Assembly (NCBI GenBank): GCA_003135055.1
Contig: PLDF01000088.1
Location: forward strand, 1 to 41,257
Reading direction: 5' to 3'
Source of the DNA: Bryobacterales bacterium
GTDB taxonomy: Bacteria > Acidobacteriota > Terriglobia > Bryobacterales > Bryobacteraceae
DNA length: 41,257 nt
Part shown: piece after piece, positions 15,413 to 23,141 of the stretch
Layout of the letters: every line of letters begins with the position of its first letter
How positions within the stretch are numbered: position 1 is the stretch's first letter
Translations under genes and position numbers: made by a program
Notes under the pieces: model-generated
Databases searched by the model: none
Told to the model about the DNA's origin: nothing
The model's input: the letters and a program-made list of their open reading frames with translations, nothing else

Positions 15413-15668
15413 GACACCGGGCGAATCCGAGGTTTTGGGCTTGCTATCGGCAATTTCCGGCGATATACGCCGATTGGCTGACGAATCCTACCAATTGCTG
15501 CGCGAGACCCGAAGCACCCGTCCCTGCACTTCAAGAGGCTGGGACGCTTTTGGTCCGCTCGGGTGGGCTTGCATTTCAGGGCGCTTGCTGTGGAACATGA
15601 AAACGTCATGGTGTGGTTCTGGGTAGGGACCCACGCCGTATACAACCGGCTCGTCAGCGGCGGATGAG
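15409..15668 (+). pseudogene. RelE/ParE-type toxin gene with two frameshifts
   Basis: Three frames read in turn give a complete toxin of about 86 residues. Frame one is VRHRANPRFWACYRQFPA from GTG 15409; frame two is DIRRLADESYQLLRE; frame three is PKHPSLHFKRLGRFWSARVG, then LHFRALAVEHENVMVWFWVG, then THAVYNRLVSGG to the TGA at 15668. These are the RelE/ParE fold elements (the Arg-Phe-Trp start, HPSLxFK, the central FWSxRVGxxxRAL strand and VWFWxGxHxxYxRL end). Two single-base changes, near 15450 and 15510, disrupt it, so no active ribonuclease is expected. Confidence 0.75.
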
Positions 15669-15841
15669 CCGCTCATCTGCCGAGGTCGAGAATCCGCGAG
15701 GCTCGGCACGAGTGGGCGACCACCCACTCAAAGCAGCGAGCTTCGATAGCGTTACCCCATTTGCAGGCTGGCAATTTAGCTCCCTGGACTACCACTCAAA
15801 ATGGCCGCAAACAGAGCCGTGCGCCCAGCCGTCAGAGAAAG

Positions 15842-16035
15842 TGTGGTTCCATACCAGATAGCCGGGCGATGAGAAGGTGGTGGCGGATCGCCTGTTTGCG
15901 CTGCTCTCGAAACCACCGAAAGCCGCCGCGCCGGGTGCGCCGGCGGGTGGCAATCTTAGTTGCAGGGCAGCGGGACGCACAATCGGACATCACGGGCGCG
16001 AATCGCCGAGATGCCGCCGACGGCTCTCTCCGAGT
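15842..16035 (+). pseudogene. SelA-like gene fragment B
   Basis: A second copy of part of fragment A. It shares A's derived two-base loss (ACCAGATAGCCGGGCGATGAG) and A's non-parental tail (GACATCACGGGCG and CGAGATGCCGCCGACGGCTC), so it was copied from the already broken A and not from the intact gene. It starts and ends abruptly. The stretch 16036-16231 shows no gene. Confidence 0.7.
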
Positions 16036-16231
16036 CGTCGACAAACCACCCAAAGCGCAATTCACGTCCCGAGACGGCCGTCGTGGACGACAACGTCCTT
16101 TATAATTCACGGACTGGAGCCGACTCCTGCCGCTCACTAATAACCCTTGGCGTGGACCGAAGCTCATCGACTGGAAGATGAGCTGCGCAACTCGCGATTC
16201 GTTCCCTCGGATAGTGCCAGAATAGTGACAA

Positions 16232-17248
16232 ATGGACTCAGGTGAGCTGAACGTCGACGAACTTCTGAGCAAGTCCACGGTGCGGGAAGATCTCCCTCTG
16301 ACTGTGAACGGCAATTTCCAATCAGGGGATGATGCTCAGCAGTTGCTCTGCAGTGTGTTCGGGCTCGCCAGATTCTTCGGAGCCGTATTCGATCTGACTG
16401 GGCTCGACGGCATCACCATCGCCGACGATTACGTTGCTGCCCTTGCAGGAGTGGATAGAGGCTATCCGGACATGAAGGCGGCGAAGCCGACTTCCGATGA
16501 ATTCGGTACAGGCTTCGCGATGGCGGTACCGGTACTAAGGAATGGCGAGCATAAGAGCCACGTTGTCCTCCACTCTGCGTTGGTACGCCCGCTGGTCGAT
16601 CCTGCAAATGAGAGCTACGATTTTGCGGTTCATACGCTCGCTCACGAGTTGGCCCATGTTTACGACCACATGCTGCGAAGCAAGGCGATGCCGAATTACT
16701 ATGGAAGCCAAACGTGGGATCTTCGTGACGGGGTGCTTGGACAGTTCGCCATGGCCGCGTGGGACGAATACGCCGCATCACGATTGAGTGCTAGCTGGGG
16801 TACTCCAGACTACTGCTCCGTCTACGAGGAATCATTAATTTCAATGCTCGGCTCCCTCTTGGCGCGGAGCGATGCGGCCAAACGAGCGTTCGCGCAGGAA
16901 AGAAATGTCGAGCGCACGATGACTGAGTTGAGGAACGTGTTTGAAACGTTCTTTGTTCGCAGCTCTTACTTAATCGGTCATATTGACGGGCTGGAAAAGA
17001 CTGCAGACGACGAAGCGCCAAAATTGACAGCCGCATTAAGCGAGACCACTTGGCTGAACGCGCTCTGGATTCGATATGTCGCTATCCTTCGTTCTTTGTT
17101 CGAGAGAATGGACGCCTGGGAGGGCGTGCAGGAGTACCAGCCGCTGAAAGATCTCGGCGAAGAACTTCTTCTGCGCGGCGGCTTGGGTTTCGTGAAACTT
17201 CCGACGGGGGGATATTTCGTCGGATTCAATCCCACCAACACGCTGTAA
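16232..17248 (+). CDS. Putative zinc metallopeptidase (HELAH zincin)
   Basis: A 338-residue protein with the zincin motif HTLAHELAHVYDH (His138, Glu139, His142). A downstream Glu in AAWDEYAASRL (about residue 182) is a candidate third ligand, giving a gluzincin-like arrangement. The N-terminal ~125 residues are a mixed alpha/beta region (GLARFFGAVFDLTGLDGITI). The C-terminal ~150 residues are helical (MTELRNVFETFFVRSSYLIG, then LWIRYVAILRSLFERMDAWE). No signal peptide is visible, so it probably acts in the cytoplasm. The family is not recognised. It lies in the decayed interval, convergent with the DUF2971-like gene, and is probably foreign cargo. Confidence 0.7.
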   Translation: MDSGELNVDELLSKSTVREDLPLTVNGNFQSGDDAQQLLCSVFGLARFFGAVFDLTGLDGITIADDYVAALAGVDRGYPDMKAAKPTSDEFGTGFAMAVPVLRNGEHKSHVVLHSALVRPLVDPANESYDFAVHTLAHELAHVYDHMLRSKAMPNYYGSQTWDLRDGVLGQFAMAAWDEYAASRLSASWGTPDYCSVYEESLISMLGSLLARSDAAKRAFAQERNVERTMTELRNVFETFFVRSSYLIGHIDGLEKTADDEAPKLTAALSETTWLNALWIRYVAILRSLFERMDAWEGVQEYQPLKDLGEELLLRGGLGFVKLPTGGYFVGFNPTNTL

Positions 17249-17353
17249 CTCCCGCCACCAGGACGGGGAGCAGCGTCGAAATCAGCGCCAGCCCGATTGT
17301 CGTGGCGGGGCCCGGTTCCAATTCAGAACGCGGCGGTACGTCCGGCACAAAAT

Positions 17354-18493
17354 TCAGTCGGTTATGGTGAGCATTACTGGAATACGCTTTGATACAAAGC
17401 CCGGAGACTTCAGAATGACTAGGGCCGCATAAGAGATGCCGCATTCGAAGGCAAATATCCCGTTGATAGCGAGGTGGATTGTAGCCGGGCCGGCGGCTGG
17501 TAGATAACCGTCCCCGGCACCGATAATCCAGTCTACCGAAGAGCCTACCGTGAAGGTGAAGGGACCGACGTCGCGATTGCTCGCAACGTTTATGGCGGCC
17601 GTCGCCATGCCGTTCTCAACGTGATGCCTCTTCGCCGAAATAACGACCGATGGCTCGGACACCACGAACCGCTTCAAAGGCTCTCGGCCCGGCACCCTGG
17701 TTAAATCTGACATCTCCACTTCGACGGGCACGTCGAAGTGGTCCAGAATGGCCTGGAGGCTTTGCACGGCCCATTGCGGGTAGCGCGGCGATACCACTAA
17801 TCGGTCGATTAGTGTGGCGAGGTCGACTGGAATTGCGAAGCCGCCTGTTTCTGAGAGGTGAGGCACAGTCATTCCGAAATCGGGATTCCAGTCTTTGTTA
17901 ACTTGGAACTCTACAATTCCCGACTTCTGCTGTTGGCTCACCTCCAGAGTCGAAGCAAGCGGGGCGGTGAGCTCGCTGCCTGCGAACGCGGGAAGGATAG
18001 CGAAGCGGACTTCGCGTTCGAATTCATAACTCCGCCGCTTGCAGAATAAGGGCGCCTCCGGCACGAATTCCGGCCCGTCCTCGACATCTTCAATATCGTG
18101 ATCAATGTACCGGACGCGCGCGATCACAAGATTACTAGGACCTCCACGGATCGCGGCTTTGATCCGCCCAACATTTGTGCTTAGCGCGATGCCTTCATCT
18201 CCGGGAACATAGCGTGACCACATTGCCTCGGATTCGTACTCGTTTTCGTGCCAACACTGGATGACGGCCCGATTTGCATAGAGTTGGTAAAGCCGGTCCA
18301 CGAAATTCGCTGGCGTCCTGCTCAATCGTCGCCGTAATTGTGCGGGGAGGCTTGCTTCGAAAGGGTCGCCAAACTCCGCAAGTCGTGCAAAATAGACGCT
18401 ACGCTGCTCGATCATCCACAAAAATCGGCCGATCGGCAGATATCGCCATAGAGTAACAGAATCATCAGGTACGTTCTGGCCAGCGCTGCCCAC
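17354..18493 (-). CDS. DUF2971-like protein with C-terminal Ig-like domain
   Basis: A 379-residue protein starting at GTG 18493. Residues ~10-260 carry DUF2971 hallmarks: LWRYLPIGRFLWMIEQRSVY, then FARLAEFGDPFEASL, CWHENEYESEAMWSRYVPGD, EGIALSTNVGRIK, and KRRSYEFEREVRF. The function of the family is unknown. The last ~100 residues differ in character, a Ser/Val/Thr-rich beta region (VGPFTFTVGSSVDWIIGAGD, ending KRIPVMLTITD) like the Ig-like repeats of acidobacterial surface proteins. That fusion is odd because the first domain has no export signal. The gene is convergent with the zincin. The start is uncertain as no strong ribosome site precedes it. Confidence 0.72.
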   Translation of the reverse strand: MGSAGQNVPDDSVTLWRYLPIGRFLWMIEQRSVYFARLAEFGDPFEASLPAQLRRRLSRTPANFVDRLYQLYANRAVIQCWHENEYESEAMWSRYVPGDEGIALSTNVGRIKAAIRGGPSNLVIARVRYIDHDIEDVEDGPEFVPEAPLFCKRRSYEFEREVRFAILPAFAGSELTAPLASTLEVSQQQKSGIVEFQVNKDWNPDFGMTVPHLSETGGFAIPVDLATLIDRLVVSPRYPQWAVQSLQAILDHFDVPVEVEMSDLTRVPGREPLKRFVVSEPSVVISAKRHHVENGMATAAINVASNRDVGPFTFTVGSSVDWIIGAGDGYLPAAGPATIHLAINGIFAFECGISYAALVILKSPGFVSKRIPVMLTITD

Positions 18494-18816
18494 TGGGAGA
18501 TCTTAACACTGCGCATCGACTCTGCCTCGTGCTGGCGGAGATTTGATCCACTTTGGAGAAATGGTCGCCAAAGTCCCGATGCTTTGGTTCTATCCAACAA
18601 AGCCTTTGAATGCCGCGTCGTGAATGACAAAGGACGTTGTCATCCGCGTCTGCTGTTGTCGCGATGGGCTGTCGCCAGATCTGGATGTGGGAAGTTTCGA
18701 GCTTCGGCTCCGGGCGGATCACGCGCTACTCGGAGAATCCTCGGATGTAGTCAGCTCGGACGCGCGGATTCGGTCTGTGGGGGGCGGCAGCGCCCCAAAA
18801 CGTCAATCTCCCAGAA

Positions 18817-18935
18817 CCGGCTACGGTGCGGCGCTGCACGAGCTGGTTTTCGAGCAGGACGGCGCCAAACTGATGGGGACGCATGAGGGCGAATTCGCGG
18901 CCGGGGACCTCAGCGGGGTGGTAGCGGCGAATACC
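18817..18935 (+). pseudogene. SelA-like gene fragment C
   Basis: About 119 bases nearly identical to the C-terminal beta domain of the gene at 13030-14667 (LVFEQDGAKLMGTHEGEFAA, then GDLSGVVAANT). It ends abruptly at GCGAATACC, where an amidohydrolase fragment begins. It is a higher-identity match to the intact gene than fragments A and B, so it may come from a separate copying event. Confidence 0.75.
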
Positions 18936-19057
18936 AGGCGGGGTCGCCGACGGCGGTGTAGCCGGAAGGTACCGAGAGCCCTATCGCCAGGAACTTGCTC
19001 ATCAGGTTCAGCCTGTCCTTCATGCCGGTGTTCATGCTGCCGATGTGCAGGTCGGTG
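18936..19057 (-). pseudogene. Rearranged amidohydrolase gene fragment
   Basis: Two pieces of the amidohydrolase gene (20874-22205) are fused here. Bases 18936-18969 match about 20926-20960 (its 3' end), and 18970-19057 match 21211-21298 (the SISTDLHIGSMNTGMKD segment). The ~250 bases between them in the parent are missing. Same orientation as the parent, no open frame of use. Confidence 0.75.
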
Positions 19058-19080
19058 AAGGCGGCCTCCGTGCCCCGTCT

Positions 19081-19368
19081 TCAGGCCGGGACGTGCCGCT
19101 TGATCGAGATGTCCCGCGCATGCTCCCGCGTTTTAGCCACGTCATAGGCGAGCTGCATACGCAGAAGGTGGTCCATGTCCGGCCCGAACGCCTTTTCGAT
19201 CCGTAGGGCCATTTCCGGCGTCAGCGCGGCCTTGCCGTGCAGAAGGTCGGAAAGCGTGGCGCGGCGCACTTTCAAAATCTCCGCCGCCTTCGACACGTTG
19301 AGGCCGAGGGCATCGATGATTTCGGTCTTAATCAGGTCGCCCGGATGGGGCGGGTTCTTCATGGGCAT
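19081..19368 (-). CDS. higA: HigA-type antitoxin
   Basis: The 95-residue protein (MPMKNPPHPGDLIKTEIIDA) is an XRE-family HigA/VapI antitoxin. Its helix-turn-helix is at about residues 24-44 (NVSKAAEILKVRRATLSDLL), followed by LTPEMALRIEKAFG. The N-terminal PPHPGxxIKxEIxxxLGL is characteristic. It should bind the toxin and repress the promoter at 19688-19716 through the palindrome found there. It is the second gene of the pair, 9 bases after higB. Confidence 0.95.
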   Translation of the reverse strand: MPMKNPPHPGDLIKTEIIDALGLNVSKAAEILKVRRATLSDLLHGKAALTPEMALRIEKAFGPDMDHLLRMQLAYDVAKTREHARDISIKRHVPA

Positions 19369-19377
19369 TGCGGCCTC

Positions 19378-19668
19378 CTAATGGTAGTCGATCAAGTCAA
19401 TATCGCTCGCGGTGTTCGTCTTTTCGTCATAGCGGAAAATCAACCGCCAGTTTCCGGTGACAGTAAGGCTCCATAATCCTTTCAGGTCGCCTTTAAGCGG
19501 ATGCAGCTTCCAGCCCGGAAACCGTCCGAGTTGCTCCAGCGTCTCGGCGGTTTCGAGGGCGAACAGAAGTTTGCGCAGCTTGTCGGCCTTCGCGGGTGGC
19601 ACACCCTTGGCGTTCCCGTCTTCGTGGAGCTGCCTTAGCCCCTTATGGCGAAAGCGGACAAGGTGCAT
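19378..19668 (-). CDS. higB: HigB-type mRNA interferase toxin
   Basis: The 96-residue protein has the RelE-fold HigB signatures (LHEDGNAKGVPPAKADKLRK, then LGRFPGWKLHPLKGDLKGLW, then SLTVTGNWRLIFRYD). It cleaves mRNA on the ribosome when free of HigA. ATG 19668 follows GAAGGG at 6-base spacing. The toxin-first order is usual for higBA. Unlike the toxin at 15409, it looks intact. Confidence 0.95.
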   Translation of the reverse strand: MHLVRFRHKGLRQLHEDGNAKGVPPAKADKLRKLLFALETAETLEQLGRFPGWKLHPLKGDLKGLWSLTVTGNWRLIFRYDEKTNTASDIDLIDYH

Positions 19669-19687
19669 GTCAGCCCTTCATAAATCC

Positions 19688-19716
19688 AGTATGTACGGTT
19701 ATACCGTACACGTCAA
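19688..19716 (-). promoter_or_regulatory. higBA promoter with operator palindrome
   Basis: Read on the minus strand: TTGACG (-35, 19716-19711), a 17-base spacer, then CATACT (-10, 19693-19688), 20 bases before the higB ATG. The spacer and the end of the -10 hold a perfect dyad TGTACGGT-3-ACCGTACA (19692-19710), placed where a bound HigA dimer would block RNA polymerase. Confidence 0.75.
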
Positions 19717-19800
19717 GCGTCTTGTGGTGAAGGTTAGCCAAGAAGCCCGTTCGTCATCCATCGCCACGAACCACTAAAGCCAGTTGCGAGTCTCCAACCA

Positions 19801-19968
19801 TCGCTGACGACCGAACGAACGTGCGTTTCGTTTCAGTTCTCCGGAACGCTGCAAGGCGGCCAGCTCTCAGGCGCGGTGACCCCGGGGCGAGTGTGGCGAG
19901 GCGCGATGCCGAGGTGCGGTGGACCGCCAACCGGCACGCATACTCCAACACTCGCCGCGCCTGACGAG
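19801..19968 (+). pseudogene. SelA-like gene fragment D
   Basis: Matches the last ~150 bases of the gene at 13030-14667 (the FSGTLDGGQLSGAV region to RWTANRHAYPN and the CTGACGAG just after the stop), with small insertions (CCCCGGGGCG, an extra ATGCCGAGGTG) that break the frame. Fragments A, C and D follow the order of the parent gene along the window. Confidence 0.7.
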
Positions 19969-20021
19969 CCTCGTAGCAGGCGAAGGCTAGCTATTGATCG
20001 CCGTGTCAAGTGATCGCCCGT

Positions 20022-20261
20022 CTATGCCTCATTGAATAGCTTCTTCATCTGGTCAGCCAGCTTGATCCCCTTCACTTTGTTCCCCGCTATGTCATCCGTG
20101 AGGTCATTCCGTTTCGCCGCTTTTGTGCCTTCAAGCAGGATCAGCCCAATCCGGCCGAACTTGTCGGCGTGCTGCGCGGCAAACCGGGCTAACTTCCGGT
20201 GGACATTAACGCGGATATTAACTTGGTGAATGCAGCCCGCTTGCACCTTTTCAACGGCCAA
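20022..20261 (-). CDS. Short hypothetical, possibly truncated DNA-binding protein
   Basis: A 79-codon frame beginning at TTG 20261 (no ATG or ribosome site is visible, so the 5' end may be lost). The product is basic and helical (VQAGCIHQVNIRVNVHRKLA, then RFAAQHADKFGRIGLILLEG, ending KGIKLADQMKKLFNEA). The short strand followed by two helices could be a ribbon-helix-helix fold, but this is only a shape resemblance. Lower G+C than its neighbours suggests foreign origin. Confidence 0.4.
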   Translation of the reverse strand: MAVEKVQAGCIHQVNIRVNVHRKLARFAAQHADKFGRIGLILLEGTKAAKRNDLTDDIAGNKVKGIKLADQMKKLFNEA

Positions 20262-20873
20262 ACCGGCTTTTGAGCCCCGTTCGCGGCATAGACCCGGTCA
20301 CAGGCTGTATCACCATGAAAACAATAGGAAAACCGCCAAAGGGCTTTTTCCCATCCTGTATACTCTAAGTAGAGGCTCTCTCTTTTCCACCGAATGCGCC
20401 CGTCGCGGCCACTAGCCGGTCGGGCACCGTTGATATGCCTGGAAACGAAACGACCCTAGGCCCATAAACGGACAGTTACTCGCGCCCGCGGCTCCTCTCT
20501 GATCGGCCGTTCGCCGCGCCCGGATCTTTGACAATTGAATAAAATCGACAGGCCGGCGCAGGCGAACCGCGATTGTTTCCGCGCCGGCCAGTCGGCGGCG
20601 CTCGGACGGTCAACCCCTTTTGGAAGTAGTTACCCGTAACAAACTATTGTCGTTGCCTCACTATTGCCGCTGTCATCACCCGAATCACAACCGCATCTTT
20701 CGCGCCCGCAAGCCTGTCGGCACTCTCGATATGCCCGCGTACCAAACGACCCTAGTCCCACAAACGAACACTATTCCGCGCCAGTCCGGCCGGAGTTCGC
20801 ACGCGTACTCCAACACTCGCCGCGGCTGACCAGCCTTGTAGCAGGCGTATCATCTCTTGGCCGCCGCGCCGGG
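20262..20873. other. Non-coding stretch with diverged direct repeat
   Basis: No credible gene. A ~60-base direct repeat is present at about 20412-20472 and 20710-20768, sharing CGATATGCC-type sequence and then ACGAAACGACCCTAGGCCCA versus ACCAAACGACCCTAGTCCCA and ACAAACG. Fragment E of the SelA-like gene lies at its right end. This looks like decayed duplicated DNA. Confidence 0.5.
20799..20846 (+). pseudogene. SelA-like gene fragment E
   Basis: About 48 bases matching the end of fragment D and the bases just after it (CACGCGTACTCCAACACTCG through CTTGTAGCAGGCG). It shares D's TACTCCAACA change against the parent TACCCTAACA, so it derives from the D lineage. It lies 28 bases from the 3' end of the intact amidohydrolase gene. 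Confidence 0.6.
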
Positions 20874-22205
20874 TCATTTCTTGGCAGCAGCGCCGCGCCC
20901 CGCCCGATTCGGGTTGAGCGCATCCCAGGCAGGGTCGCCGACAGCGGTGTAGCCGGCAGGCAGCGTGGTCCATTCGGGGCGTGAAATGCCGTTCAGATCG
21001 TAGACCACCTTGCCGGCGCGAATGGTCAGCTCACAGGTGAACTTGCGGCTGCCATCCATGCGCGCGCCGTACATGTCGGTGAAGCCGAAACGCCCCGTCT
21101 CGAGGCGCAAAACCGCGACATCCGCCTCAGAGCCGACCGAGAGATTGCCGAGTTCTTCGTGGTGAATTTCCCTGGCCGGATTCCAGGTGGAACGGAGGAT
21201 TACATCTTCCACCGAGAGCCCCAGCGCCAGGAACTTGCTCATCAGGTTCAGCATGTCCTTCATGCCGGTGTTCATGCTGCCGATGTGCAGGTCGGTGGAA
21301 ATGGAATCCGGCAGGAAGCCCTGGCGAATAGCCGGCACGGCGACGCGCCAGGCGAAGCTGCCGCCGCCATGGCCGACATCGAAAATCACGCCGCGTTTAC
21401 GGCCCTCGATCATTCCCGGGTTGACCTGGCCGGCGTCAGTCAGTTCATGGCGGAGGCCGGAATAACAGTGGGTATAGATGTCGCCCGGCCGCAATTTTTT
21501 GGTGAGCAGATCGTATAGGGGCCGCTCGGGATGATCGGTTCCGAAGTCTACCATCACGGGAATGCGGGCGATTGTGCCTGCCTCCACCGCGTGCTCCACC
21601 GGAGTCCATTCCGGACCGGCATAATGAGCGGTCTTGATGCCGACGATCGTGTCCTTGTACCGCTTGGCCATATCCGCGGCGGGCGCGGCTTCCATATCGG
21701 TAAGATCGTCCTCGAACTTTGCTCCGCGCATCCCGTTTCCCACGATATTCAGAAACGCCAGAACGCGCGTTTTGGAGCGATCGATCACCCGCTGTTTGAA
21801 GTCTTCGAAATTCCGCCACCCCGAGCAGCCCGCGTCCGCGACAGTTGTCACGCCTACGCGAAACATGAAGCCATCGGGATAGAGGCTGTTGTCTCCGGCG
21901 TAAGAACCACGCTCGCCGGTGCCCGCGTATACGTGAACGTGAATGTCAACCAGGCCGGGCGTCACGTATAGACCGGCGGCATTCACCGTTTTCAGCGCAT
22001 CTTTGGCGTCGAGACGCGGCGCCACCGCGGCGATCTTCCCTCCCTGAATGGCTACGTCGCGGATCGCGCTGACGCCGCTTCTTGGGTCGATGACGCGCCC
22101 GCCGTGGATCAGCAAATCGTAGCGCGCCTGACCATAAAGCCGGCTGGACGTCGTAGAGACCATCAACGCCGAGACCATCAATAGGAATACCCGTCTGAAT
22201 CTCAT
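20874..22205 (-). CDS. Exported amidohydrolase (COG3964-like)
   Basis: A 443-residue metal-dependent hydrolase with a Sec signal peptide (MRFRRVFLLMVSALMVSTTS). The amidohydrolase metal site is complete by motif: His89 and His91 in DIHVHVY, Lys191 in GIKTAHY (candidate carbamylated Lys), His246 in THCYSG, His279 in FDVGHGGGSF, and Asp305 in SISTDLHIG. Family members act on cyclic imides, acylated amino acids or amino-sugar derivatives. Relatives are often found beside SelA/DgaE-type PLP enzymes, as here. It is the last gene of a three-gene operon, 6 bases after the preceding stop. The extracytoplasmic location matches the Tat-exported PLP enzymes 6 kb away. Confidence 0.9.
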   Translation of the reverse strand: MRFRRVFLLMVSALMVSTTSSRLYGQARYDLLIHGGRVIDPRSGVSAIRDVAIQGGKIAAVAPRLDAKDALKTVNAAGLYVTPGLVDIHVHVYAGTGERGSYAGDNSLYPDGFMFRVGVTTVADAGCSGWRNFEDFKQRVIDRSKTRVLAFLNIVGNGMRGAKFEDDLTDMEAAPAADMAKRYKDTIVGIKTAHYAGPEWTPVEHAVEAGTIARIPVMVDFGTDHPERPLYDLLTKKLRPGDIYTHCYSGLRHELTDAGQVNPGMIEGRKRGVIFDVGHGGGSFAWRVAVPAIRQGFLPDSISTDLHIGSMNTGMKDMLNLMSKFLALGLSVEDVILRSTWNPAREIHHEELGNLSVGSEADVAVLRLETGRFGFTDMYGARMDGSRKFTCELTIRAGKVVYDLNGISRPEWTTLPAGYTAVGDPAWDALNPNRAGRGAAAKK

Positions 22206-22211
22206 ATATCT

Positions 22212-23141
22212 TCACCGCGAGAGATCGATCGCCGCATATATCTTCAGCTCCGGCAGCGTGAACTCGGTGGCTTCCGAATCGACAGAGTAGTCAAGCAACT
22301 CTAACTGGGGGCTGCCGGCGGCTGCCAGGCGATGCTTCGGGTATTGTCCGAGCACGCGGACGCGCAGGCCGTCCACCTTTCTTTCGGCGCCCGCGTAATT
22401 CAGCAGGTGGACGCGCAATCCATCCGGCAGGGCTGTCAGGCGGGCCACCACGACCTCACTCCCGTAAACCCGGATCGAGCGCCGCTCGTCGGTGAGCTGC
22501 GCGCGAACTTCGTGGGCCGCCATCGACGGGTTCTTGGCGTCCTTAAGAGGAAACTCCTTCGACCCGAGCCGCACCGTCAGCTTCAGTTGCGGGCCCGATC
22601 CGGAAACCACCTGGAAGAGAAGGTTGTCGCGCACCATCAGGTTCATCACTTCACCGGCAGCCGCAGAGCCGTCGTCGATGAAACCGATATCCGCCACCGG
22701 AGCCGTGTCGCTTTCGCCGAGCCCGCTTAGCAACTCGATCATTTCGGCAAATGGCTTCAGGCCGGCCCGGTCGGTATGGACCAGCGCGCTGCCTCCGAAA
22801 CAAAATGCTTCCGCCGCCGCCAACGCCGCCTGCGCTCCCTGAGCCTCATAAAGAAAGCGGCCCCGCGTGTTTCGCAGGAATCGCCAGCCGCTCGAAACCA
22901 GCCAGGGCGCGCGGGTGGCAGAGGCGATATTGGCGCGGTATAGCACGGCGGGCGCCGGCAGCTTCACCACACCGCGAATATCGGCGCGCAGCGCCGGGAA
23001 TTGGCCGGCCCGCTTCCAGGCGTTGTAGCGCTCCGCGGGAACATAAATGCCGGCGATGCCCGCCTCGCGCAGCGCCTCCACGGATGCGGGCGCTTCGTCC
23101 CAGAGCAGGCCGGGTAATAGCGCCAACGCCAGCAGCATCAT
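22212..23141 (-). CDS. Exported hypothetical protein in amidohydrolase operon
   Basis: A 309-residue protein with an N-terminal export signal (MMLLALALLPGLLWDEAPAS). Its ATG overlaps the stop of the DUF362 gene (ATGA). The first ~130 residues (VEALREAGIAGIYVPAERYN, then RGRFLYEAQGAQAALAAAEA) suggest a TIM-barrel-like fragment similar to the substrate-side part of some glycoside hydrolases. The C-terminal ~150 are beta-rich (RSIRVYGSEVVVARLTALPD, then LRVHLLNYAGAERKVDGLRV), as in the accessory beta domains of such enzymes. No catalytic acid pair could be assigned, so the activity is unknown. Confidence 0.7.
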   Translation of the reverse strand: MMLLALALLPGLLWDEAPASVEALREAGIAGIYVPAERYNAWKRAGQFPALRADIRGVVKLPAPAVLYRANIASATRAPWLVSSGWRFLRNTRGRFLYEAQGAQAALAAAEAFCFGGSALVHTDRAGLKPFAEMIELLSGLGESDTAPVADIGFIDDGSAAAGEVMNLMVRDNLLFQVVSGSGPQLKLTVRLGSKEFPLKDAKNPSMAAHEVRAQLTDERRSIRVYGSEVVVARLTALPDGLRVHLLNYAGAERKVDGLRVRVLGQYPKHRLAAAGSPQLELLDYSVDSEATEFTLPELKIYAAIDLSR

